Translations under genes and position numbers: made by a program
Shown: piece by piece, positions 1 to 7,357 of the stretch
Layout: each line of letters starts with the position of its first letter
Numbering within the stretch: the stretch's first letter is position 1
The notes under the pieces: generated by a model
Database searches by the model: none
Seen by the model: only the letters and a program-made list of their open reading frames with translations
Told to the model about the DNA's origin: nothing
Assembly: GCA_022425465.1 (NCBI GenBank)
Contig: JAKMFK010000078.1
Location: 1 to 8,221, forward strand
Length of the DNA stretch: 8,221 nucleotides
Reading direction: 5' to 3'
Source: Bacteroidia bacterium
Lineage (GTDB): Bacteria > Bacteroidota > Bacteroidia > NS11-12g > UBA9320

Positions 1-245
1 ATCCGTGTACTGATCGGATTAATTTTAACATGCAGTTTGCTAACCAAGAATATGCTCCTGTGACCCTACAGATTTATTCTGTTTTTGGGAATCTTATGCT
101 CTCACAATCATACACTAGTATTACCTCAAGTCCATCTCCTCCCATTACCATTTACCTTACCAATCTAAAATCAGGGATGTATACGTTAGTTATACGTGCC
201 AATGGTGTATATAAAATAACTAAGTTTGTGAAACTCGCAACGTAA
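1..245 (+). CDS. 3' end of a T9SS-secreted protein (type A C-terminal sorting domain)
   Basis: Only the last 80 codons are visible. The frame is open to the left edge from base 3, and the preceding partial codon (..at) is compatible with Asn, which would give the Asn-Pro of the YPNP motif that opens type A sorting domains. After that come a short hydrophobic strand (DRINF), LQIYSVFGN (the usual LxIYdxxG strand), LTNLKSGMYTLVI (the usual LxxGxY block) and a basic C-terminus, KITKFVKLAT. That order is the known T9SS C-terminal domain, which directs proteins across the outer membrane and is then normally cleaved. The functional part of the protein lies upstream of the window, so its activity cannot be told. 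A Ser/Pro-rich loop (SSPSPP) sits between the two strand blocks. The stop TAA shares one base with the next gene's ATG. An internal ATG at 30 is not the true start because the domain begins before it. Confidence 0.85.
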   Translation, partial: PCTDRINFNMQFANQEYAPVTLQIYSVFGNLMLSQSYTSITSSPSPPITIYLTNLKSGMYTLVIRANGVYKITKFVKLAT

Positions 246-1090
246 TGAGACTAAAGACAATTCATACCGGAAATTTTATGCTCGATGGAGGAGCAATGTT
301 TGGAACCGTCCCAAAAAGTATCTGGCAAAAAATAAATCCTGCCAATGATCAGAACATGTGTAATTGGGCCATGCGATGCTTGCTTGTTGAAGACGGAAAT
401 CGATTGATCTTAATTGATAATGGTATGGGAGAAAAACAAAGTGAAAAGTTCTTTGGATACTACTATCTCAACGGAATTCACTCACTCAAAAAATCACTCC
501 ATGATGCGGGTGTTGATTTTAATGATATTACGGATGTGGTGCTTACCCATCTCCATTTTGACCATTGCGGCGGAAGTGTGAAATGGAACACTATGAAAGA
601 TAATTATGAGTTGACATTCCCCAATGCAACATACTGGGTTCATGAATCGCATTGGAATCATGCTATAAATCCTAATCCTAGAGAGAAAGCATCTTTCTTA
701 AAAGAAAATATGCTCCCTATTCAGGAATTGGGTCACCTAAAATTTATGCCTGACAACCTCCAGATTACCGATAATATATCAGGCATTTTAGCTCAAGGAC
801 ACACCGAGTCTATGTTTTGTCCCAAGATATCCATTGGTAATCAAACGCTGGTATTTATGGCTGATATGATACCGAGCATTGGTCACATTAAACCCAATTA
901 CGTAATGGGTTATGATATACGACCATTAGAGACGATGAAAGAACGAGAGTCCTTCCTTAAAAAAGCAGTATCCGATGAATACATTCTGTTTTTTGAGCAC
1001 GATTTATCCATTGAATGTGGAACCATATCCGTGTTAGAAAGAGGCTATCAAATTCAGAACGCAGGAAATTTGAGTGACTTTGTGAAATAA
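245..1090 (+). CDS. Metallo-beta-lactamase-fold hydrolase
   Basis: A 281-residue protein with a complete set of MBL-fold metal ligands. The HxHxDH motif is LTHLHFDHCGG (H102, H104, D106, H107). H186 lies in AQGHTES, D207 in FMADM and H252 in FFEHD. The last His near the C-terminus and the overall length resemble the lactonase-like or YtnP-like MBL hydrolases more than RNase Z or glyoxalase II. The natural substrate (a lactone, ester or other) cannot be inferred. There is no signal peptide: the N-terminus MRLKTIHTGNFMLDGGAMFG is the usual first strand of this subfamily, so the protein is probably cytoplasmic. The ATG overlaps the upstream stop (TAATG), which suggests translational coupling to the T9SS cargo gene. 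A promoter for the next gene begins inside its 3' end. Confidence 0.88.
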   Translation: MRLKTIHTGNFMLDGGAMFGTVPKSIWQKINPANDQNMCNWAMRCLLVEDGNRLILIDNGMGEKQSEKFFGYYYLNGIHSLKKSLHDAGVDFNDITDVVLTHLHFDHCGGSVKWNTMKDNYELTFPNATYWVHESHWNHAINPNPREKASFLKENMLPIQELGHLKFMPDNLQITDNISGILAQGHTESMFCPKISIGNQTLVFMADMIPSIGHIKPNYVMGYDIRPLETMKERESFLKKAVSDEYILFFEHDLSIECGTISVLERGYQIQNAGNLSDFVK

Positions 1091-1101
1091 AAATACCTTT
1101 G
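1069..1101 (+). promoter_or_regulatory. Bacteroidota-type promoter for maeB
   Basis: TACCTTTG at 1094-1101 is an exact match to the -7 consensus TAnnTTTG. TTTG at 1069-1072 is a -33 element at 21 bases spacing, within the range known for this phylum. The predicted transcript would start a few bases after 1101 and carry a leader of about 30 bases before the ATG at 1137. The -33 element lies inside the end of the hydrolase gene. This is the only site in the window where both elements are present. Confidence 0.6.
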
Positions 1102-1136
1102 TTTATCCAGCAACAAAAACCAGACACTAAAAACCA

Positions 1137-3404
1137 ATGGAAAATCAATTTGATAATGCATTAGATTACCACTCAGAGGGTAGACCAGGCAAAATCGAAG
1201 TTGTCCCTACCAAACCAACTCAAACCAAAAGAGACTTGAGTTTGGCCTATTCACCTGGAGTAGCAGACCCTTGTGAAAAAATACATGACAATCCTCAAGA
1301 TGCTTTTAAGTACACTGCCAAAGGAAATTTAGTGGCTGTAATCAGTAATGGATCTGCCGTATTGGGATTGGGTAATCTGGGGCCCCTTGCCTCAAAACCG
1401 GTCATGGAAGGAAAGGGAGTCCTATTCAAAATATTTGCTGATATTGATGTTTTTGACATTGAAGTAGATGCTTCTGATCCTCAAAAATTCATTGATATTG
1501 TAAAAGCACTTGAACCTACTTTCGGAGGGATTAACTTGGAAGACATCAAGGCTCCTGAAAGTTTCTTAATTGAGGAAACCCTCAAAAAAGAAATGAAAAT
1601 TCCACTGATGCACGACGACCAACATGGCACCGCCATTATCAGTACTGCTGGATTGCTCAATGCATTGGAGTTGGCCAACAAAAAAGTAGATGAGGTAAAA
1701 GTCATTGTCAATGGTGCTGGTGCAGCTGGAATTTCATGCGTTAAATTATGGATATCGGTAGGTGTTAAAAAAGAAAACATATACATGTTTGACCGAGAAG
1801 GACAAGTCAGTGACTGCAGAAAAGATTTAGACCCTTGGAAGGAACTTTTCAAAACACCCAAAAAATTTAATTCTTTGGCTGAAGCAATGCAAGATGCCGA
1901 TGTTTTTTTAGGCTTATCCGTTGGGAATATTGTGACGCAAGACATGATTCGGTCAATGGCAAAAAACCCCATTGTTTTCGCACTTGCAAACCCAAATCCA
2001 GAAATTGCATACGATGAAGCAATGGCTTCAAGAGATGACATTATCATGGCTACTGGTCGATCTGATCATCCAAATCAAGTGAATAATGTATTAGGTTTCC
2101 CATTTATATTTAGAGGTGCATTGGATGTAAGAGCAACGGCAATCAATGAAAAAATGAAGTTGGCTGCAGTAAAGGCCCTTGCAGAATTAGCAAAAGAACC
2201 GGTACCGGATGTTGTACTCATCGCTTATAACCAACCTGATATGAGTTTTGGGAAAGATTATATTATACCCAAACCTCTCGATCCACGATTAATTTCAAGT
2301 GTGTCTCCTGCAGTAGCTAAAGCAGCTATGGAAAGTGGTGTTGCTCAGTTTGACATTAACGATTGGGACGGTTACAAGACAGAGTTAAGAAAAAGACTGG
2401 GACTTGACAATCGATTCCTTCGAAACCTAACCTTAAGAGCGAAACAAAATCCACAACGTGTGGTATTTGCTGAAGCAGATAATCCTAAAATTTTAAAAGC
2501 CGCACATACCGCAAAAGAGGAAGGAAGTTGTATTCCAATCCTTCTTGGCTTTGAAGATTACATCAGAGGACAAATTGAGGAACTGGGATTAAATTTGGAT
2601 GATTGCACTATTATAGACCCCAGTCGTTCACCAGAAATTACCAATCGTTATGGACAAATTTATTATGAAAAAAGAGCTCGTAAAGGTATTACGCTTCTTG
2701 AGGCAACACGAAAAATGAGGCAAAGAACCTACTTCGGTACCATGATGGTGGAACTAGGGGAAGCTGATGCATTTATATCCGGCCAAAACAGAAATTATCC
2801 CGATACCATCAGACCTGCACTAGAAATTATTGGTAAAGAAGACGGTATAAACAAGGTGGCGGGTATGTACATCATTATGAGTAAGCAAGGTCCACTGTTC
2901 TTTGCGGATACAACTGTAAATATCGATCCCTCATCAGAAGACTTAGTAGATATTGTTAGACTCATTCATAAAACAGTTACCAAACTACAAATCAAACCAA
3001 GAATAGCCATGTTGAGTTATAGTAATTTTGGTTCTGCAAAAGGGAAAACAGTCACCAATATTCAAAAGGCTCTACAAAAACTAAACACTGAAAATCCTGA
3101 AATTTTAGTCGATGGAGAAATGCAAGCCAACACTGCTTTAGATGCTGAATTGAGGCAAGAGCTTTTCCCATTTTGTAAATTGGGTAGCGAAAATGCGAAC
3201 GTTTTCATTTTTCCAGCATTGTCATCAGGGAACATAGCATATAAAATGGTTCAGAGCTTGGGTATTTCAGAAGCTATAGGGCCAGTTCTAGTCGGTTTTA
3301 GAAAATCTGTACACGTATTGCAATTGGGTAGCTCTGTTCGTGAGATTGTCAATATGATCAATCTTGCCGTAGTTGATGCTCAAAGCAAAAAAGGCTTATT
3401 CTAA
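1137..3404 (+). CDS. maeB: NADP-dependent malic enzyme with C-terminal phosphotransacetylase-like domain
   Basis: A 755-residue two-domain protein of the usual MaeB length. It oxidatively decarboxylates L-malate to pyruvate and CO2, making NADPH in the cytoplasm. The malic domain (about 1-160) shows YSPGVADP (Y38), [20 protein letters not shown] (92-111, catalytic Lys K98) and metal ligands in NLEDI (E135, D136) and MHDDQHGTA (D160, D161). The NAD(P)-binding domain (about 165-420) has the dinucleotide loop NGAGAAG (192-198) and the conserved ALANPNPE and [15 protein letters not shown] blocks. Residues from about 430 to the end form the phosphate acetyltransferase-like domain ([34 protein letters not shown]). 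In characterised MaeB proteins this domain is regulatory and senses acetyl-CoA rather than acting as a transacetylase. The ATG at 1137 follows a promoter. The gene is intact, and the acetyltransferase gene follows after 8 bases. Confidence 0.96.
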   Translation: MENQFDNALDYHSEGRPGKIEVVPTKPTQTKRDLSLAYSPGVADPCEKIHDNPQDAFKYTAKGNLVAVISNGSAVLGLGNLGPLASKPVMEGKGVLFKIFADIDVFDIEVDASDPQKFIDIVKALEPTFGGINLEDIKAPESFLIEETLKKEMKIPLMHDDQHGTAIISTAGLLNALELANKKVDEVKVIVNGAGAAGISCVKLWISVGVKKENIYMFDREGQVSDCRKDLDPWKELFKTPKKFNSLAEAMQDADVFLGLSVGNIVTQDMIRSMAKNPIVFALANPNPEIAYDEAMASRDDIIMATGRSDHPNQVNNVLGFPFIFRGALDVRATAINEKMKLAAVKALAELAKEPVPDVVLIAYNQPDMSFGKDYIIPKPLDPRLISSVSPAVAKAAMESGVAQFDINDWDGYKTELRKRLGLDNRFLRNLTLRAKQNPQRVVFAEADNPKILKAAHTAKEEGSCIPILLGFEDYIRGQIEELGLNLDDCTIIDPSRSPEITNRYGQIYYEKRARKGITLLEATRKMRQRTYFGTMMVELGEADAFISGQNRNYPDTIRPALEIIGKEDGINKVAGMYIIMSKQGPLFFADTTVNIDPSSEDLVDIVRLIHKTVTKLQIKPRIAMLSYSNFGSAKGKTVTNIQKALQKLNTENPEILVDGEMQANTALDAELRQELFPFCKLGSENANVFIFPALSSGNIAYKMVQSLGISEAIGPVLVGFRKSVHVLQLGSSVREIVNMINLAVVDAQSKKGLF

Positions 3405-3412
3405 CTCATAAG

Positions 3413-3847
3413 ATGACCATTCACCAGGTTAAAACAGATAGTTTATGGTATGAGAAGGGGTTAGTTATTCGAAATGAAATACTTCGAAAGCCATTGAATC
3501 TGAAGATTTATGATGAAGATTTATCGGATGAAGCAAATCAAATTCACTTTGTGGCAGAACATGATAGTCAAATTTTGGGAACAGTGAGTTTGATATCTCA
3601 TTATAAAAAAAATACAGGGAAGCTTCGACAAATGGCCACAATACCTGAGGTCAGAGGAGAAGGATATGGCCGAATGTTGGTTCACGAACTTGAAAAATAT
3701 GCAATGAATGACAAGATGAAAACCATCGTTTTACATGCTCGCCACTATGCCATTGGATTTTATCAGAAATTAGGCTATTCCATCTGTTCAGAGCCGTTTG
3801 AAGAAGTTGGCATTGAACACCGAGTCATGCAAAAAGAGCTTCACTAA
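3413..3847 (+). CDS. GNAT-family N-acetyltransferase
   Basis: A 144-residue single-domain protein. Motif A, which binds the acetyl-CoA pyrophosphate, is QMATIPEVRGEGYGRMLV (73-90), with RxxGxG at R81-G86. Motif B is HARHYAIGFYQKLGY (108-122). The C-terminal FEEVGIEHRVMQKEL is the ending seen in the small ElaA/YjcF-like GNAT group. The acceptor substrate is unknown and nothing in the neighbourhood names it. The gene begins 8 bases after the maeB stop with no visible promoter or Shine-Dalgarno sequence, so it is probably co-transcribed with maeB. A run of eight A residues (3605-3612) lies within the gene but the frame is intact. Confidence 0.87.
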   Translation: MTIHQVKTDSLWYEKGLVIRNEILRKPLNLKIYDEDLSDEANQIHFVAEHDSQILGTVSLISHYKKNTGKLRQMATIPEVRGEGYGRMLVHELEKYAMNDKMKTIVLHARHYAIGFYQKLGYSICSEPFEEVGIEHRVMQKELH

Positions 3848-3871
3848 GGCCCAAAAGAATTCCAATCTTAT

Positions 3872-3879
3872 TACTTTTG
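3872..3879 (+). promoter_or_regulatory. Possible -7 promoter element before the VIT-like gene
   Basis: TACTTTTG matches TAnnTTTG at every fixed position and ends only 6 bases before the ATG at 3886. No TTG -33 element is found 17-23 bases upstream, so this is a single-element match in AT-rich sequence. If real, transcription would start at or next to the ATG, giving a leaderless or near-leaderless mRNA. The TTG inside the box could be mistaken for a start codon. Confidence 0.35.
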
Positions 3880-3885
3880 AAATTC

Positions 3886-4581
3886 ATGAACTTGGATTCT
3901 GAAAATCACTTCGTTAATAGAAGCAATTGGTTAAGAGCTGCAATACTTGGGGCTAATGATGGCATATTGTCTACGGCAAGTATTATCATTGGAGTTGCCG
4001 CCGCTGCAACAACACGTGAGTCCATTGTACTTGCCGGAATTGCTGGATTAGTGGCTGGAGCATTATCCATGGCTGCGGGAGAATATGTGTCTGTGAGTTC
4101 ACAATCTGACATAGAAACTGCTGATTTAAAAAGAGAACAACAAGAATTGGACGAATATCCAGAAGAAGAGCTTCAAGAACTTGCTAAGATATATTCCAAT
4201 CGTGGGCTAACTCCCGAACTTTCAATTGAAGTTGCTAAACAACTCACACAACACAATGCTCTAGAAGCTCATGCTAGAGATGAACTGGGTATTAACGATA
4301 TTAGTCAAGCCAAACCATTACAGGCTGCTTTTGCATCTGGAGCTGCATTCATTTTTGGTGGGATACTCCCTATCATAGTTGCCTTGTATGTTGAATTAAA
4401 TCACATGATTGTCTTTCAATACTCTTTTTCGATTCTATTTCTCGCTTTTTTAGGAGCTGTGGCAGCTAAGACTGGCGGATCAAGTGTTTGGAAAAGCGTT
4501 GCAAGAATCACATTTTGGGGTACATTAGCCATGTTATTTACTGCCCTCATTGGATATCTATTTGGGGTATCCATATCATAG
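3886..4581 (+). CDS. VIT1/CCC1-family membrane transporter (likely Fe2+/Mn2+)
   Basis: A 231-residue inner-membrane protein of the DUF125/VIT family, which exports or sequesters ferrous iron and manganese. About five membrane segments are visible: residues 16-40 (with the family motif GANDGILSTAS, D25), 46-66 (GALSMAAGEYVS, M62 and E66), 149-168, 173-193 and 208-228. Between segments 2 and 3 lies a hydrophilic, Glu-rich helical stretch (about 70-145, including KREQQELDEYPEEELQELA and HNALEAHARDELGI). In plant VIT1 this stretch forms the cytoplasmic metal-binding domain. The metal is inferred from the family, not shown. ATG 3886 is preferred over an in-frame TTG at 3877, which adds only MKF and lies in a promoter-like box. 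The gene follows the acetyltransferase by 38 bases and ends 37 bases before the probable dxs start. Confidence 0.88.
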   Translation: MNLDSENHFVNRSNWLRAAILGANDGILSTASIIIGVAAAATTRESIVLAGIAGLVAGALSMAAGEYVSVSSQSDIETADLKREQQELDEYPEEELQELAKIYSNRGLTPELSIEVAKQLTQHNALEAHARDELGINDISQAKPLQAAFASGAAFIFGGILPIIVALYVELNHMIVFQYSFSILFLAFLGAVAAKTGGSSVWKSVARITFWGTLAMLFTALIGYLFGVSIS

Positions 4582-4600
4582 GATATTGGGGTTAAAACAC

Positions 4601-4608
4601 CATCTTTG
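4601..4608 (+). promoter_or_regulatory. Possible -7 promoter element before dxs
   Basis: CATCTTTG differs from TAnnTTTG only in the first base. It lies in the gap between the transporter stop (4581) and the likely dxs start at 4619, 10 bases before it. No correctly spaced TTG -33 element is seen. If used, it would give dxs its own transcript with a leader of only a few bases, and it would exclude the far upstream ATG at 4550 as the start. Confidence 0.27.
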
Positions 4609-4618
4609 CACTCTGAAT

Positions 4619-6364
4619 TTGCTACACAACATAAACGAACCAAGTGATCTTAAAAAATTAGCAACAGATCAGCTACCTCAATTGTGTTCAGAAATTAGGG
4701 AGTTCTTCATTGATAAAATTTTAAAAAACGGAGGTCATTTCAGTGCAAATCTTGGTGTAGTTGAACTGACTGTTGCTCTGCACTACATTTATGATTTCAA
4801 AGTGGATAAGCTTATTTGGGATGTTGGACATCAAGCATACATACATAAGATTTTAACAGGTAGAAAAAAAGAATTTGATCGCATACGTAAACTAGGTGGG
4901 CTAGCTGGATTTCCAAAAATGAGTGAAAGTGAGTATGACCATTTTGGTACAGGACACTCTTCAACATCAATATCAGCAATACTTGGAATGGCTGAGGCCG
5001 CTATACTCGATCAAAAAAAACACAAGCACATTGCAGTAATTGGCGATGGTTCGCTAACGGGGGGGATGGCTTTTGAAGCATTAAATAATCTTGGAACTTC
5101 CAATTCGAATGTCTTAGTTATTATTAATGATAATCAAATCGGGATTGACCCCAACTCTGGTGCCATCAATCACCACTTGAATACCATTAACGAAAACGTC
5201 AATTTTTTCAAAACACTTGGATTAGAATATGAGGGTCCCATTGATGGTCATGATCTCAATGAATTAATTACCTCGCTAGAAAAAAGTATAGCTGTTTATT
5301 CACCCAAAATCTTACACATACGCACCGTCAAAGGAAAAGGATACCTTCCCGCAGAAAAAGCTCAAACAGACTGGCATAGTGTGAGTTACGTTAAAATTGA
5401 TCCATCCAAGGCAAAGACAGATAATCCTACCCCATCAAAGTTTCAAGATGTATTTGGTTATACCTTACTGGAATTGGCAGAGAGAGACCCTCGAATCGTT
5501 GGAATCACACCAGCAATGCCCAGTGGTAGTTCTATGAAAATACTTATGGATGCAATGCCTCACCGTGTTTTTGATGTTGGAATTGCCGAACAACATGCTG
5601 TTACATTTTCTGCTGGTTTAGCTGCTACTGGTAAAAGACCTTTTTGTTCGATCTATTCATCGTTCGCCCAAAGAGCCTACGATCAGATTATTCACGATGT
5701 AGCACTTCAAAACATTCCTGTCGTATTCTGTATCGATCGGGCTGGGCTTGTAGGAGCAGACGGTCCTACCCACCACGGATCTTTTGACATTGCATACCTA
5801 AATGCTATCCCCAACTTAACCATCATATCTCCCATGGATGAACATGAATTGCGAAATGCCATGTACTGGGCTGTTGATCACATAGATGGGCCTGTAGTCA
5901 TTCGATATCCAAGAGGGTTGGGTAGCAAGACGAAATATAAAAATGAAATTCAACCCCTAAAAATTGGAACCAGTCGAATCCTGCAAAAAGGTGATCAAAT
6001 TGGGATTATTTCTATTGGAGAAATAGGTATTGAAGTTCAAAAAGCCATTAATAAGTCTGGTATTCATCGCCATATTTGTCACATCGATGCACGGTTTGTT
6101 AAGCCCATAGATAATAATGAAATACTCAATATGCTTCAAACCTTTGACCATATCATTACCGTTGAAGAGTCCTGTTTGATTGGAGGATTTGGTCAACAAA
6201 TAAAAACAATCGCTCAAGATTACAATTACACGGGCAAGATTACTTCTCTTGGTTTGCCAGATCAATTCATTGAACAGGGAACAAGAGAAGAATTAAGAGC
6301 AAAATATAACTTGGATAAAGACGGGATATGCCAATTGATTCAAGCTATAATTCCAAAAAAATAA
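4619..6364 (+). CDS. dxs: 1-deoxy-D-xylulose-5-phosphate synthase
   Basis: This enzyme condenses pyruvate and glyceraldehyde 3-phosphate to DXP, the first step of the MEP isoprenoid pathway, with thiamine diphosphate and Mg2+. Numbering from TTG 4619 gives 581 residues. Visible motifs are GGHFSANLGVVELT (H40), the TPP/Mg motif GDGSLTGGMAFEALNN (142-157) with NDN at 170-172, the second domain DVGIAEQHAVT with catalytic Glu324, YSSFAQRAYDQ, DRAGLVGADGPTHHGSFD (D373, H385), and the transketolase C-terminal domain. The linker after NDNQIGIDPNSGAI is very short. No ATG or GTG start lies between the transporter stop and the conserved N-terminus (LLHNINEPSDLKKL), so the start is TTG 4619, CTG 4613, TTG 4586, or the ATG at 4550. 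The last overlaps the previous gene by 32 bases and adds 23 residues that do not resemble Dxs. Function is certain; the start is not. Confidence 0.95.
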   Translation: MLHNINEPSDLKKLATDQLPQLCSEIREFFIDKILKNGGHFSANLGVVELTVALHYIYDFKVDKLIWDVGHQAYIHKILTGRKKEFDRIRKLGGLAGFPKMSESEYDHFGTGHSSTSISAILGMAEAAILDQKKHKHIAVIGDGSLTGGMAFEALNNLGTSNSNVLVIINDNQIGIDPNSGAINHHLNTINENVNFFKTLGLEYEGPIDGHDLNELITSLEKSIAVYSPKILHIRTVKGKGYLPAEKAQTDWHSVSYVKIDPSKAKTDNPTPSKFQDVFGYTLLELAERDPRIVGITPAMPSGSSMKILMDAMPHRVFDVGIAEQHAVTFSAGLAATGKRPFCSIYSSFAQRAYDQIIHDVALQNIPVVFCIDRAGLVGADGPTHHGSFDIAYLNAIPNLTIISPMDEHELRNAMYWAVDHIDGPVVIRYPRGLGSKTKYKNEIQPLKIGTSRILQKGDQIGIISIGEIGIEVQKAINKSGIHRHICHIDARFVKPIDNNEILNMLQTFDHIITVEESCLIGGFGQQIKTIAQDYNYTGKITSLGLPDQFIEQGTREELRAKYNLDKDGICQLIQAIIPKK

Positions 6365-6393
6365 ACCGTCTATAATCACCCACCATTTTTCCT

Positions 6394-6401
6394 TTTCTTT
6401 G
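6394..6401 (+). promoter_or_regulatory. Possible -7 promoter element before lpxK
   Basis: TTTCTTTG differs from TAnnTTTG in one fixed position and ends 5 bases before the GTG start at 6407. It lies in the 42-base gap after dxs, which shows no hairpin terminator. There is no TTG at -33 spacing. If real, transcription would begin almost at the GTG. Read-through from dxs is equally possible. Confidence 0.25.
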
Positions 6402-6406
6402 TAGAA

Positions 6407-7357
6407 GTGTATTGGATACGAATTGTATTACTATCTCCGATTGTTGCAATCTATTGGTTTATCACATCGATAAGAAATTGGGGGTATGATCAAAAGATTT
6501 TAAAGAGCACTTCATTTGAGGTTCCCATTATATCTGTAGGTAATCTAGCAGTTGGAGGTACAGGGAAAACGCCCATGGTTGAATACCTCATCAACCTACT
6601 ATCTAAAAAATATTCAATTGTGGTTTTAAGCAGGGGTTATGGAAGAAAAACTTCTGGATTTTTATGGGTAGAAAAAAATCAATCTTCCAGTCAGGTAGGT
6701 GATGAACCCTTGCAGATAAAATGTAATTACGATCAGATATCGGTAGCTGTATGTGAAAATCGAGTTATAGGAGTTCGCCGAATATTAAAAGAAAAGCCTA
6801 AAACAAGTTTAATTATTCTTGATGATGCCTTTCAACATCGAAAAATTCAACCCAAAGTTTCACTTCTGCTTTCCACCTACGCAAAACCCTATTTCAAGGA
6901 CTGGTTGCTTCCAGCAGGAAACCTCAGAGAAGGCAGACATAGTGCAAATCGTGCCGATGCAACCATTATGACAAAGTGCCCAGAAAATTTTGAACCCATC
7001 TCGCCTAAAAACAAACCTGTATTCTACGCCAAGAGTAACTATATTAACCCAAATATAGATACTCCTGTATTTGGATTTAGTGGACTTGCCAATAACAATA
7101 TCTTTAAGAAACATCTAGATAAATCTTATTATTTAACTGGGTTTATTGGGTTCAAAGACCATCACATTTATACACAAAAACAACTGGATTCATTGATTGA
7201 AAAAGCCAATGGTGCAACGCTTATATGTACCCAAAAAGATTGGGTGAAAATCAAGGATTTAAAAATCAATCATAAAATTGAAAAGGTGAATATGTCACAT
7301 CAAATAACAGAAAGTGGCAAATTTGATAACTGGTTAATTCAACAAATTGAAAGCTAA
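6407..7357 (+). CDS. lpxK: Tetraacyldisaccharide 4'-kinase
   Basis: LpxK uses ATP to phosphorylate the 4'-position of the lipid A disaccharide precursor, making lipid IVA at the cytoplasmic face of the inner membrane. The 316 residues start with a hydrophobic helix (about 4-21) that would anchor it. Then come IISVGNLAVGGTGKTPMVEYL with the P-loop at 50-55, SRGYGRKTSGF, VGDEPL (98-102, D99), the Walker B-like LDDAFQHRKI (139-146), LLPAGNLREGR, RADATIMTKCP, FGFSGLANNNIF, GFKDHHIYT and TQKDWVKI. The family usually has DDGFQHR and LREP; the Ala and Gly seen here are mild variants. The start is GTG, since no in-frame ATG precedes the conserved N-terminus. The gene begins 42 bases after dxs. Its last 11 bases overlap rsmA, which implies coupling. 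Its presence shows that the host makes lipid A. Confidence 0.94.
   Translation: MYWIRIVLLSPIVAIYWFITSIRNWGYDQKILKSTSFEVPIISVGNLAVGGTGKTPMVEYLINLLSKKYSIVVLSRGYGRKTSGFLWVEKNQSSSQVGDEPLQIKCNYDQISVAVCENRVIGVRRILKEKPKTSLIILDDAFQHRKIQPKVSLLLSTYAKPYFKDWLLPAGNLREGRHSANRADATIMTKCPENFEPISPKNKPVFYAKSNYINPNIDTPVFGFSGLANNNIFKKHLDKSYYLTGFIGFKDHHIYTQKQLDSLIEKANGATLICTQKDWVKIKDLKINHKIEKVNMSHQITESGKFDNWLIQQIES

Noticed and set aside
1481..2047. Antisense open frame of 188 codons inside maeB
   Set aside because: It lies wholly opposite a strongly conserved part of the malic enzyme, its translation shows no recognisable domain, and it has no promoter-like sequence of its own. Other antisense frames in the window were dismissed on the same grounds.
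3853..3869. AAGA/TCTT arms in the gap before the VIT-like gene, as a possible terminator hairpin
   Set aside because: The stem is only four AT-rich pairs and there is no following T-run of the required kind.
3877..3885. TTG at 3877 as the start of the VIT-like gene
   Set aside because: It adds only three residues, an ATG follows at 3886, and this TTG forms the end of a TACTTTTG promoter-like box.
4550..4618. ATG at 4550 as the dxs start, overlapping the transporter gene by 32 bases
   Set aside because: The extra 23 residues do not resemble the Dxs N-terminus, and a -7-like box lies within the stretch. Kept only as an alternative.
5009..5065. A8 run and G7 run in dxs as possible programmed frameshift or broken-gene sites
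   Set aside because: The reading frame continues through both runs into conserved motifs (GDGSLTGGMAFEALNN), so nothing needs explaining. The A-runs in the acetyltransferase and rsmA are likewise in frame.
6371..6376. TATAAT, resembling an E. coli -10 box, before lpxK
   Set aside because: The Bacteroidota housekeeping sigma factor does not use this consensus, no -35 partner is present, and such a hexamer is expected by chance in AT-rich gaps.
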